Source: WHSW01 sp963777775 (GTDB lineage: Bacteria > Actinomycetota > Thermoleophilia > Solirubrobacterales > 70-9). From it: a stretch of DNA of 64,000 nucleotides. Below are positions 1 to 7,396 of the stretch, in pieces; positions within the stretch are counted from its first letter, which is position 1, and each line of letters opens with the position of its first letter. The notes beneath the pieces were generated by a model. It was given only the letters and a program-made list of their open reading frames with translations. It ran no database searches and was not told where the DNA came from. The position numbers and the translations under genes were made by a program. The stretch covers positions 372,001 through 436,000 of the forward strand of contig CAVZRL010000009.1 in the NCBI GenBank assembly GCA_963777775.1, given 5' to 3'.

Positions 1-786
1 GTCTACCGGACGACCGACGGCGAGCACCCGGGCGTCGCCGCGATCCGCGAGGAGGGCGCCCGCTGCCTTGCCGGCCCGATCGAGGCCGACGCGCTGCCCG
101 ATCACGACCAAGCGTTCATGCGCCGCTACCAGACCACGGAAGAGTCGAAGGCGGCGTTCGCCGAGCGGGGCTGGAAGCGGATCGTCGCCTTTCAGACCCG
201 CAACCCGATCCACCGCGCGCACGAGTACCTGACCAAGGCCGCGCTGGAGATCTGCGACGGGCTCTACATCCACCCGTTGATCGGCGAGACCAAGAAGGGC
301 GACATCCCGGCCGACGTACGGATGCGCTGCTACGAGGTCCTGATGGACAACTACTACCACCCCGACCACGTGATGCTCGGGGTCAACCCGGGCAAGATGC
401 ACTACGCGGGTCCGCGTGAGGCAGTGCTGCACGCGATCATCCGCCGCAACTACGGCTGCACGCACTTCATCGTCGGCCGCGACCACGCGGGCGTCGGCGA
501 CTACTACGGCACCTACGACGCGCAACGGATCTTCGACGACATCGATACGGCGGAGCTCGGGATCACGCCGCTGTTCTTCGAGCACACGTTCTGGTGCCAC
601 GAGTGCGAGGGGATGGGCTCGGCGAAGACCTGTCCGCATCCGCAGGAATCGCACCTGTTCCTCTCGGGGACCAAGGTGCGCGAGATGCTCGAGGCAGGCG
701 AGAAGCCGCCGCACGAGTTCTCGCGCGACGAGGTCGCCGAGATCCTGATCGACGCCTACAAGGAGGAATCGGCCACCGATGGCTGA
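1..786 (+). CDS. sat: Sulfate adenylyltransferase (ATP sulfurylase), 5' end cut by window edge
   Basis: ATP sulfurylase makes adenosine 5'-phosphosulfate (APS) from sulfate and ATP, the first step of sulfate assimilation. The reading frame is open from base 1; 261 residues are visible, so roughly the first third of the usual ~390-residue enzyme lies outside the window. The ATP-binding motif QTRNPIHRAHE sits near residue 65 of the visible part, and the second conserved block GRDHAGVGDYYGTYDAQ follows. A Cys-rich CHECEGMG segment near the C-terminus fits the zinc-binding loop of bacterial homodimeric Sat. The first in-frame ATG (118) is internal, not the start. The stop overlaps cysC by 8 bases, so the two are translationally coupled. 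Confidence 0.96.
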   Translation, partial: VYRTTDGEHPGVAAIREEGARCLAGPIEADALPDHDQAFMRRYQTTEESKAAFAERGWKRIVAFQTRNPIHRAHEYLTKAALEICDGLYIHPLIGETKKGDIPADVRMRCYEVLMDNYYHPDHVMLGVNPGKMHYAGPREAVLHAIIRRNYGCTHFIVGRDHAGVGDYYGTYDAQRIFDDIDTAELGITPLFFEHTFWCHECEGMGSAKTCPHPQESHLFLSGTKVREMLEAGEKPPHEFSRDEVAEILIDAYKEESATDG

Positions 787-1330
787 CGACACGGGCTTCT
801 GCCTCTGGTTCACCGGGCTCTCGGGCTCGGGCAAGTCAACGATCACCACCCACCTGGTCAAGGAACTGCGCAAGCGCGGGTCCAAGCTCGAGGTGCTCGA
901 CGGCGACGTCGTGCGCGAGAACCTCTCCAAGGGGCTCGGCTTCTCAAAGGAGGACCGGGACACGAACATCCGCCGGATCGCGTTCGTAGCCAATCTGCTC
1001 TCGCGCAACGGGGTCCCCGTGATCACCGCCGCGATCTCCCCCTACAGGGAGATCCGCGACGAGGCGCGCCAGATGATGGGCGAGCGCTTCGTCGAGGCCT
1101 ACGTCAAGGCCTCGGTCGAGACCTGCGAGCAGCGCGACGTCAAGGGCCTGTACGCGAAGGCGCGAAGCGGCGAGATCAAGGAGTTCACCGGGGTCTCGGA
1201 CCCCTACGAGCCGCCCGAGAACCCGGAGCTGGTGATCGAGACCGAGCAGCAATCGGCCGAGGAGTCAGCGCAGCAGATCCTCTCCTACCTCGAGGACCGC
1301 GAGATGATCCCCGCGGCCGTCGCGGTCTGA
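779..1330 (+). CDS. cysC: Adenylylsulfate kinase
   Basis: APS kinase phosphorylates APS to PAPS, the sulfate donor for reduction or for sulfotransferases. The 183-residue length is normal for stand-alone CysC. The Walker A loop GLSGSGKST is at residues 13-21, followed by the DGD block near residue 42 and the family's GVSDPYEPP segment near residue 143. The ATG lies inside the end of sat (8-base overlap), giving a two-gene sat-cysC operon. Having sat plus cysC rather than cysDN means PAPS is made here. Whether it is reduced or used for sulfation cannot be told, because no reductase or sulfotransferase gene is in the window. Confidence 0.96.
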   Translation: MADDTGFCLWFTGLSGSGKSTITTHLVKELRKRGSKLEVLDGDVVRENLSKGLGFSKEDRDTNIRRIAFVANLLSRNGVPVITAAISPYREIRDEARQMMGERFVEAYVKASVETCEQRDVKGLYAKARSGEIKEFTGVSDPYEPPENPELVIETEQQSAEESAQQILSYLEDREMIPAAVAV

Positions 1331-1357
1331 CCCGCGGCCGCCGGACGGGACTAAAGA

Positions 1358-2302
1358 ATGGGCTTGTCGGCGCCGCCGGCCCGCGACTGGCCGACCCGCA
1401 TGCGCGATTGGCGGACTGTCTTCCTTCCCAACTGGCTGGCGCGTGCCTGGTCGGTCCTCACACTGCCGGCGACGATCCTCTACCTGCTCTGGAGCCATCG
1501 GATCCACCCCGCCTACCGGCTCACCTGGCTCAAGCGGGTGCGGCTGGGCTGGCGGATGTGGAAGACGACTCGCGGTGTCTGGACCGGCACCTCTTACAAG
1601 GCTCACCTGGCGATGGCCGTGAAGCTGCTCGAGATCCCGCCCGAGGTCGAGGGGGTTGTGGTCGAGTGCGGCTGCTACCTCGGCGGGTCGAGCGCAAACC
1701 TCTCGCTGGCCTGCGAAGCCGCGGGGCGCGAGCTGATCGTCTACGACTCGTTCGAGGGACTCCCGGCCCCGACGGGGAACGACGAGTACGCCCGTCGGAT
1801 TCAGACCGGATTCTTGCGCGGCGACCTCGAGGTGGTCAAAGGCAACGTCGCCCGCTTCGGCCGGATCGACCGCTGCACGTTTCGCAAGGGATGGTTCAGC
1901 GAAACGCTGCCGGAACACAGCGAGCCGATTGTGCTCGCGTTCCTCGATGTCGACTACCAGGCCAGCCTCGACGATTGCATGCGGAACCTCTGGCCCCACC
2001 TGACCGAAAGCGGCTACCTGTTTACCGACGAGTACATCTTCACCGAGTTCTGCGCTCTGTTCTGGTCCGAGCGCTACTGGCGCGAGACCTTCGACGCCGA
2101 GCCGCCCGGCCTGATCGGCTCCGGCAGCGGGATCGGAGTCGGCCAGTTCTACCTCGGTCCCGCCGAGGAGTGGAACTACGCCCATGACCCCGGCAGCGTC
2201 GCCTACACGCGCAAGGACCTCTGCGGGTATTGGAGCTATGACCCCGAGGCTCCGACGCCCCCCGACGAGGGGCGCGCGCCGATCGGCGGTCCGCCGCTCT
2301 AG
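1358..2302 (+). CDS. TylF/MycF-family SAM-dependent O-methyltransferase
   Basis: Class I SAM methyltransferase of the TylF (macrocin O-methyltransferase) family, 314 residues. The SAM-binding loop VVECGCYLGGSS is at residues 101-112, with the acidic YDSFEGLP turn around 129-136 and a metal-ligand-like LDVDYQ block near 195. An N-terminal hydrophobic stretch (about 29-45) precedes the fold, so it may be membrane-associated. TylF relatives methylate sugar hydroxyls of macrolides and cell-surface glycans. The glycosyltransferase and acyltransferase nearby make a surface-polysaccharide role more likely than antibiotic synthesis, but the acceptor is unknown. It starts 27 bases after cysC. Confidence 0.8.
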   Translation: MGLSAPPARDWPTRMRDWRTVFLPNWLARAWSVLTLPATILYLLWSHRIHPAYRLTWLKRVRLGWRMWKTTRGVWTGTSYKAHLAMAVKLLEIPPEVEGVVVECGCYLGGSSANLSLACEAAGRELIVYDSFEGLPAPTGNDEYARRIQTGFLRGDLEVVKGNVARFGRIDRCTFRKGWFSETLPEHSEPIVLAFLDVDYQASLDDCMRNLWPHLTESGYLFTDEYIFTEFCALFWSERYWRETFDAEPPGLIGSGSGIGVGQFYLGPAEEWNYAHDPGSVAYTRKDLCGYWSYDPEAPTPPDEGRAPIGGPPL

Positions 2303-2312
2303 CCCCGGGGCG

Positions 2313-3164
2313 CTAGGAGCGCTCTGGGACCCGCGGCTGGCCGAGCCCGTAGGTGTCGTAGGCGCCCCAGCGGCTGAACGTCTTGTGGGTCGGCCCGTGA
2401 AAGTCCGACGAGGCGGTGGCGAGGAGGCCGAACTCCTCGCAGAGCTCGAGGCAGTGCTTGGTCTGCTCGGCGGTGTGCGGCGGGTAGAAGGCTTCGATCC
2501 CGTCGAGGCCGACGTCGCGGACGAGGCTCCCGACCAGGTCACGGACCTGGTCGGGGTCCTTGACGTCCCAGTAGGGGTGGGCGACGACGGCGATCCCGCC
2601 CGCGTCGTGAATCAGCTCGACGGCTTGCTCGGCGCTCGGCCAGCGGCGCGCGACGAATGCCTTCGCGCCGGGAACGAGGTACTGCTCGAAGAACGGTCCG
2701 AGATCCGGTCCCGCTCCTGCGGCCTTGGCGATGTGGGGGCGGCCGATCGCGTCCGCGGCGCCGGCCTCGGCGACCGCGTCCTCGAAGCTGACCTCGACCC
2801 CGTGGTCGTTGAGCCGGGCGATGATCTCCTTGGCGCGGTCGACGCGCTCCTGCTGAGCGCGCTCGCAGGCCGGCAGGATGCGCTCGGTGTTGATCCAGTA
2901 GCCGCAGATGTGGAGGTCCTCTGAGTAGCGATGCACGCACGACATCTCGACCCCGGGGACGTTGGTGATCCCGGCCGCCTCGGCCGCGGCGGTAGCCTCC
3001 GCGACCCCGGCAACACCGTCGTGGTCGGTGAGCGACATCACCGTCACCCCGGCCTCGGCGGCGGAACGGGCGACGTCGCCGGGCTCAAGCTGGCCGTCGG
3101 ATACGGTCGAGTGCGCCTGGAGGTCGATCAAGGAAGGCGAGTCTAGTTTGCGGATCTCAGCCAA
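2313..3164 (-). CDS. PHP-domain metal-dependent phosphoesterase
   Basis: PHP-fold hydrolase of the YciV / 3',5'-nucleoside bisphosphate phosphatase type. Metal-ligand motifs are visible: LQAHSTVSDG near the N-terminus, SLTDHDGV about 25 residues later, GVEMSC, a central VVAHPYWD and the C-terminal SSDFHG. Members act on pAp or on the 5' ends of small RNAs. A pAp phosphatase would suit a PAPS-making neighbourhood, since PAPS use releases pAp; that link is inference. The listed start is TTG; a second TTG at 3131 (giving MIDLQAHS) is an alternative, and neither has a clear ribosome-binding site. The 5' end overlaps the oppositely oriented Rrf2 gene by 17 bases with the listed starts. Confidence 0.85.
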   Translation of the reverse strand: MAEIRKLDSPSLIDLQAHSTVSDGQLEPGDVARSAAEAGVTVMSLTDHDGVAGVAEATAAAEAAGITNVPGVEMSCVHRYSEDLHICGYWINTERILPACERAQQERVDRAKEIIARLNDHGVEVSFEDAVAEAGAADAIGRPHIAKAAGAGPDLGPFFEQYLVPGAKAFVARRWPSAEQAVELIHDAGGIAVVAHPYWDVKDPDQVRDLVGSLVRDVGLDGIEAFYPPHTAEQTKHCLELCEEFGLLATASSDFHGPTHKTFSRWGAYDTYGLGQPRVPERS

Positions 3165-3606
3165 GGCGGACTACGCGGTGCGGGCGGCGCTCGAGCTCGC
3201 TGCGAGCCCGGAGTCCGAGCCGGTCAAGGGCGAGCAGCTCGCCGAGGCGCAGGGGATCCCGCTGCAGTTCCTCGAGCACATCCTGCTCGAGCTCAAGCAT
3301 GCGCGGCTGATCCAGGCCCGCCGCGGCGCACGGGGAGGCTATTGGCTCGCCCGCGACCCGGCCGAGATCACGATCGCCGACGTGATCCGGGCGGTCGAGG
3401 GGCCGCTCGCCAACATCCACGAGCACGCTCCGGAGGACCTTCACTACGGCGGCCCGGCCGAGCGGCTGCGAGAAGTCTGGGTCGCGGTCCGGGCGGGGCT
3501 GCGCGCGGTGCTCGAGAACGTCACCCTGGCCGAGGTCAGCCGCGGTGAGCTGCCTTGGCGGATCGAGGCGATCCTCAACGATCCCGAGGCCTGGCTGAAG
3601 CGATAG
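3148..3606 (+). CDS. Rrf2-family transcriptional regulator
   Basis: 152-residue winged-helix regulator of the Rrf2/IscR/CymR family; the N-terminus RISAKADYAVRAALELA and the wing region ARRGARGGYWLARDP are typical. The start chosen is TTG 3148, which gives the family's normal N-terminus and has AGGAAGG about 11 bases upstream. The three Cys ligands that IscR and NsrR use for an Fe-S cluster are absent (no cysteine at all), so it is probably a cluster-free, CymR-like member. Its position between sulfate-activation genes and a TauE/SafE transporter, plus a GACTAA-type palindrome just downstream, suggests control of sulfur uptake or export. Confidence 0.88.
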   Translation: MRISAKADYAVRAALELAASPESEPVKGEQLAEAQGIPLQFLEHILLELKHARLIQARRGARGGYWLARDPAEITIADVIRAVEGPLANIHEHAPEDLHYGGPAERLREVWVAVRAGLRAVLENVTLAEVSRGELPWRIEAILNDPEAWLKR

Positions 3607-3680
3607 GCGGCCCGGCCGCCGCCCCGTTCGCCCCCCCATCGCCGGATCGCGATGCGCTACCATCACGCGTCGCCCTTCAG

Positions 3681-3693
3681 GACTAAGTTGGTC
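3681..3693. promoter_or_regulatory. Probable Rrf2/IscR-type operator
   Basis: GACTAAGTTGGTC is a 13-base palindrome with one mismatched pair around a central G. It matches 11 of 13 positions of the core of the known type-1 IscR site (GACTRWWWYAGTC). It lies 75 bases after the Rrf2 stop and 52 bases before the TauE/SafE ATG, where an operator would act. That the neighbouring Rrf2 protein binds it is inference. Confidence 0.5.
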
Positions 3694-3744
3694 CAGAAAG
3701 GCCGCTATTGCGCTTCGGGCTCACTCTCGCCCCTCCCGGCACGC

Positions 3745-4689
3745 ATGGATCCAGTCTTCGAAATCTTCGGCCTCGGCATCGACCCGCGCCTGATCGTGTT
3801 CGGGTTCGGCATCGGCGTGCTCGTCGGGATGACCGGGATGGGCGGGGCCTCGCTGATGACGCCGCTGCTGATCCTCGTCTTCAGCATCTCGCCGGTAACC
3901 GCGATCGGGACCGACATCTTCTACGCCGCGGTGACCAAGACGGTCGGCGGCTACAAGCACCTGAAGCTCGGCACCGTCCACAAGGGGCTCGCATTCTGGC
4001 TCGCGGTCGGAAGCGTGCCCTCAGCGATCGCCGGGGTTTGGGTGATCGAGTTGTTGCAGAGCAAGTACGGCGACGACCTCGACGCGCTCGTGCTCGGGAT
4101 GCTCGGCGGCGCCCTGCTGGTGGTCGGGCTCGCCACCCTGCTGCGCTCGCTGTTCCTCGCCGGAGTGATCCAGGAGCGCTCCGCGTTGCACCTCTACCGA
4201 TCGCACATCATCGCCGCCGTGATCACTGGAGTCGCGACAGGGTTCGTGATCGGCCTCACCTCGGCCGGCAGCGGCACCCTGATCGCGATCGCGCTGATCG
4301 CGATCTTCCGGCTCACCCCGCAGCGGGTCGTCGGCACCGACGTCTTCCACGCCGCGGTCCTGCTCTGGGCGGCGGGCGCCGCGCACTGGATCGGCGGCAA
4401 CATCGACTTCCTACTCGCGACGATGATCCTGCTCGGCTCGATCCCCGGCGTGATCCTCGGCACCAATCTCTCGGTCAAGGCCCCGCAGACGTTCCTGCGT
4501 TACGCGCTGGCCGTGGTCCTGATCGCCTCCGGGACCACGCTGATCATCAAGGAGGGCTCGCCCGACGTGGTGATCCCGGCGATCGGTGTCGCCTCGGTGA
4601 TGGTCGGGGTCCTGTTCGGCGCCCAGGCGCTCTCCCGCGGCCGGTCGAAGCGCGACCGGACCGTGACCGCGGGCGCCCCCGCTGGCTGA
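3745..4689 (+). CDS. TauE/SafE-family sulfite/sulfur-compound transporter
   Basis: 314-residue integral membrane protein with about eight hydrophobic segments in two repeats. The family signature GMTGMGGASLMTPLL opens the first half and GLTSAGSGTL opens the second. TauE/SafE proteins export sulfite, sulfoacetate or related anions, or import sulfur compounds. ATG 3745 gives MDPVFEIFGLG, directly followed by the first membrane segment; an upstream in-frame ATG (3652) would add an unlikely 31-residue tail and would place the operator-like palindrome inside the gene. Context (sat, cysC, Rrf2) supports a sulfur-related substrate. Confidence 0.88.
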   Translation: MDPVFEIFGLGIDPRLIVFGFGIGVLVGMTGMGGASLMTPLLILVFSISPVTAIGTDIFYAAVTKTVGGYKHLKLGTVHKGLAFWLAVGSVPSAIAGVWVIELLQSKYGDDLDALVLGMLGGALLVVGLATLLRSLFLAGVIQERSALHLYRSHIIAAVITGVATGFVIGLTSAGSGTLIAIALIAIFRLTPQRVVGTDVFHAAVLLWAAGAAHWIGGNIDFLLATMILLGSIPGVILGTNLSVKAPQTFLRYALAVVLIASGTTLIIKEGSPDVVIPAIGVASVMVGVLFGAQALSRGRSKRDRTVTAGAPAG

Positions 4690-4752
4690 GCGAGCCGGGG
4701 CGGCCTCCTCGCAGGCGTCGCGCTATTTTGCCCCTCCCGCGCGATCGCGCGC

Positions 4753-5679
4753 ATGGATCGGCACATGATCGCCTTCGGCTGCTCAATCACGAAACCGGAC
4801 GTCTACGAGCGTTGCGCAGCACGCGGGTTCGAGCTCGCGGCCGAACCGGACACCGAGGTGCTCGCCTTCGGAGCGGCGGGCTCGATCTTTCGCAGCTACA
4901 ACCTGCTGCTCGAGAAGGCGCGCGCGCTCGAGGACCTCGAGGCGCTGGTGCTCGTGCACCAGGATGCCGAGATCGTCGACCCTGACTTCTGCCACAAGCT
5001 GCGGCGCGCGCTCGACGACCCCGAGGTGGCCCTGGTCGGCTGCGCCGGCGCGACCGGACAGCGCAGCATCGCGTGGTGGGAGGGCTCGGTGACCTGGGCG
5101 TCCTTCTCGCACCGCTACGAGGAGTACGGGGGAGGCGAGATCCCGGCGATGAGCTACCCGGGCGGCACCAACCCCTCCTTCTCGCGCACCGGTGAGGTCG
5201 ACGCCATCGACGGGGCGTTGATCGGGATGTCCCCCTGGGCGATCCGCGAGCTGAGCTTCGACGAGTCGCTCGGGGGCCTGCTGCATGGCTACGACTTCGA
5301 CATCTGCTGCCAGGCGCGCGCCGCGGGCCGCAAGGTGGTGACCGAGGACCTGCGGATCGTCCATCACCACACGATCGAGCTGATCGACGACGTGCAGAGC
5401 TGGCTCCAGGCATACATGAAGCTGGCGCGCAAGTGGGATCAGGGCCCGTCGGGCAACGGCGCCGGCTGGGAGGATCGCGCTCGGCAGGCCGAGGCGCAGG
5501 CGGCGGCGGCGAAGCTGCTCGGTGGCATGGCCGACCTCGTCCGCCAGGCGCAGGCCAACCGCGACGCCGAGGAACGGGCCGAGCTCGAGCGCGAGCTGGA
5601 GCGGATCCGCGGCACTGCGAGTTGGCGCTTCACCGCACCGTTGCGGGGAATCGGCCGGGCAGTCAGGCGTCGCCGGTAA
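4753..5679 (+). CDS. Glycosyltransferase family 2 / StrF-like protein
   Basis: 308 residues with a GT-A-like core. A VLVHQDAEIVDPDF block near residue 72 supplies the DxD-like acidic motif, and LHGYDFDICCQARAAG near 177 resembles the acceptor-site and later acidic motifs of GT2 enzymes. The C-terminal third (about 240-308) is an Ala/Glu-rich coiled coil ending in TASWRFTAPLR, a tail common on cell-surface glycosyltransferases. The start is ATG 4753; ATG 4765 (MIAFGCS) is equally possible, and no clear ribosome-binding site separates them. Likely role: sugar transfer in surface-glycan assembly, with the acyltransferase that follows. Confidence 0.75.
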   Translation: MDRHMIAFGCSITKPDVYERCAARGFELAAEPDTEVLAFGAAGSIFRSYNLLLEKARALEDLEALVLVHQDAEIVDPDFCHKLRRALDDPEVALVGCAGATGQRSIAWWEGSVTWASFSHRYEEYGGGEIPAMSYPGGTNPSFSRTGEVDAIDGALIGMSPWAIRELSFDESLGGLLHGYDFDICCQARAAGRKVVTEDLRIVHHHTIELIDDVQSWLQAYMKLARKWDQGPSGNGAGWEDRARQAEAQAAAAKLLGGMADLVRQAQANRDAEERAELERELERIRGTASWRFTAPLRGIGRAVRRRR

Positions 5680-5738
5680 GCGCAGTGGCAACCCACGCGC
5701 GGAGCGAGGACTCGAACAGTGAGCGGAATCGCAAGCCG

Positions 5739-6299
5739 ATGGACGAGGTCCGATCCAGCCATCCGCCGTTCTGGGCGGCGATCGTCGCCGACGCGAGGAT
5801 CGCCGCCGCGCACCGGTCGGAGCGCTACGAGTTCCGCTCTCGTGCGGACGGCATCGGGCAGGCTCTGCGCCTGGCGTGGAGCAGCGATCCGTTCCTGGCC
5901 CAGGTGCTGTACCGACTCAAGTCGCGGCTGCAGGCTTTCGGGATACCGATGCTCCCGCGCTTGCTCGGGCTCGGCGCGAGCATGGTCGCGCAGGTCGAGA
6001 TCGGAGACCCGGTCGTGATCGAGCCGGGAGTGCAGATCGCCCACGGCCAGGTGGTGCTGGACGGTTTCACCTTGATCCGGACCGGGACGGTGATCGCGCC
6101 GTTCGTCAGCATCGGGCTCCGCGCGGGCACCTTCGAGGGCCCGGTCATTGAGGAGCACGTCAACGTCGGGACCGGGGCGCGGATACTCGGCCCCTTACGG
6201 GTCGGCGCCGGGGCGCGGATCGGCGCCAACGCCGTGGTGACCAAGGACGTCGCCGCCGGGGCCACGGTGGTCGGCATACCGGCGCGGCCACTGCAGTGA
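5739..6299 (+). CDS. Left-handed beta-helix acyltransferase (serine-acetyltransferase-like)
   Basis: 186-residue protein whose second half is a hexapeptide-repeat (LbH) domain: IGDPVVIEPGVQIAHG, then VNVGTGARILGPL and RIGANAVVTKDV, ending with VVGIPARPL as in CysE-like acetyltransferases. The His of AHG is the expected catalytic residue. CysE-type serine acetyltransferases and sugar O-acetyltransferases share this ending. Although sulfate genes are near, the intervening glycosyltransferase makes a glycan acetyltransferase at least as likely as cysteine synthesis. ATG 5739 was chosen; GTG 5685 is an in-frame alternative. Confidence 0.75.
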   Translation: MDEVRSSHPPFWAAIVADARIAAAHRSERYEFRSRADGIGQALRLAWSSDPFLAQVLYRLKSRLQAFGIPMLPRLLGLGASMVAQVEIGDPVVIEPGVQIAHGQVVLDGFTLIRTGTVIAPFVSIGLRAGTFEGPVIEEHVNVGTGARILGPLRVGAGARIGANAVVTKDVAAGATVVGIPARPLQ

Positions 6300-6361
6300 C
6301 GGGTCGCAAAGGCCTGCGCCTGCCTGCTAGCGTTTCCGGCTCCGAAGCGCCCGACTGATCG

Positions 6362-7396
6362 ATGATCTTCCGCTCCCGCAAGCAATCCCAATCCACCGCC
6401 GTCGCGGAGCCCCAGTCGCCGGAGGAGATGTTCGAAGAGATTGGCGAGCTGACCCGGGCGAATCGCGAGCGACGCGATCCGGAGATCGAGCGCCGGATCC
6501 TCTTGCTCAGGCATCGCGCGGGCGCCGGCCTCGCCGATCCTGGCGCCCAGCCGCCTCCGCTTCCCGAGCCCGATTTCGACGCGCTCCCGACGGCTGACGG
6601 GCCCGGCCCGCCGGTCGTTCGAACGGATCAGCTCAGCTCCGGTCTACTGCGCGCCGGGATCCTCCGCCAAGGTTGCCTGCTGATCCGGGGTGTGATCGAG
6701 CCCGATGAGGCCGCCGAGATGGCGACCGAGGTCGAGCGCTCGTTCCAGGCTCGCGACGCTTTTCTGGCCGGCGACGGCGCCGGTGAGGGCGGCTACTACG
6801 AGGAGTTCGAGCCCGAGGCCCAGTACGACCTCGCGGCGGAGCGCAGCTGGGTCACTGGCGGCGGCGGAATCTGGGGTGCCGACTCCCCGCGCCTGATGTT
6901 CGACGTGCTCGAGAAGCTCGAGCGCGCCGGCCTGCAGCGACTGATTAGCGACTACCTCGGCGAGCGGCCGGCGATCTCGGTCAACAAGTGCACGCTGCGC
7001 AAGGTCGATCCCGATACCGGCGTCGGCTGGCACCAGGACGGCGCCTTCCTCGGCGACGGGGTCAGAGCGATGAACGTGTGGATCGCGCTCACACGCTGCG
7101 GAGACGTCGCGCCGGGGATGGACATCGTGCCGCGCCGGCTCGACGAGATCGTCGAGACCGGAACCCGCGGAGCCACGTTCGACTGGTCCGTCGGGCCCGA
7201 GGTGGCCGAGGAGGCGGCAGGCGATGTCGGGATCCTGCGACCGATCTTCGAGGCGGGGGACGTGCTGCTGTTCGACGACATGTTCCTGCACACGACCGCG
7301 ACCGATCCGTCGATGACCAAGACCCGTTACGCGATCGAGAGCTGGTTCTTCGGACCCTCGGGCTTCCCGCGCGAGTACGTTCCGCTCGCGTTCTAG
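6362..7396 (+). CDS. Phytanoyl-CoA dioxygenase (PhyH) family protein
   Basis: 344-residue Fe(II)/2-oxoglutarate oxygenase of the PhyH family. The facial triad is visible as His224 and Asp226 (WHQD) and His310 (MFLHTT), with Arg322 placed to bind 2-oxoglutarate. PhyH enzymes hydroxylate branched or long acyl-CoAs and various metabolites; the substrate here is unknown. The first ~90 residues are a polar extension without clear homology. The stop TAG is directly followed by the ATG of the acyl-CoA dehydrogenase with no spacer, so the two are almost surely co-translated, which supports an acyl-CoA hydroxylation role. Confidence 0.88.
   Translation: MIFRSRKQSQSTAVAEPQSPEEMFEEIGELTRANRERRDPEIERRILLLRHRAGAGLADPGAQPPPLPEPDFDALPTADGPGPPVVRTDQLSSGLLRAGILRQGCLLIRGVIEPDEAAEMATEVERSFQARDAFLAGDGAGEGGYYEEFEPEAQYDLAAERSWVTGGGGIWGADSPRLMFDVLEKLERAGLQRLISDYLGERPAISVNKCTLRKVDPDTGVGWHQDGAFLGDGVRAMNVWIALTRCGDVAPGMDIVPRRLDEIVETGTRGATFDWSVGPEVAEEAAGDVGILRPIFEAGDVLLFDDMFLHTTATDPSMTKTRYAIESWFFGPSGFPREYVPLAF

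Noticed and set aside
1349..1355. GACTAAA half-site upstream of the TylF-type gene, resembling the Rrf2 operator
   Set aside because: Only one half is present and the other half shows no symmetry, so it was not annotated as an operator.
4739..4750. GCGCGATCGCGC palindrome just before the glycosyltransferase gene
   Set aside because: It is made of GC plus a GATC core and is easily expected by chance in this base composition.
5739..6299. Calling the hexapeptide acyltransferase cysE because of nearby sulfate genes
   Set aside because: Only the generic beta-helix repeat is conserved and a glycosyltransferase is adjacent, so a sugar acetyltransferase is equally likely.
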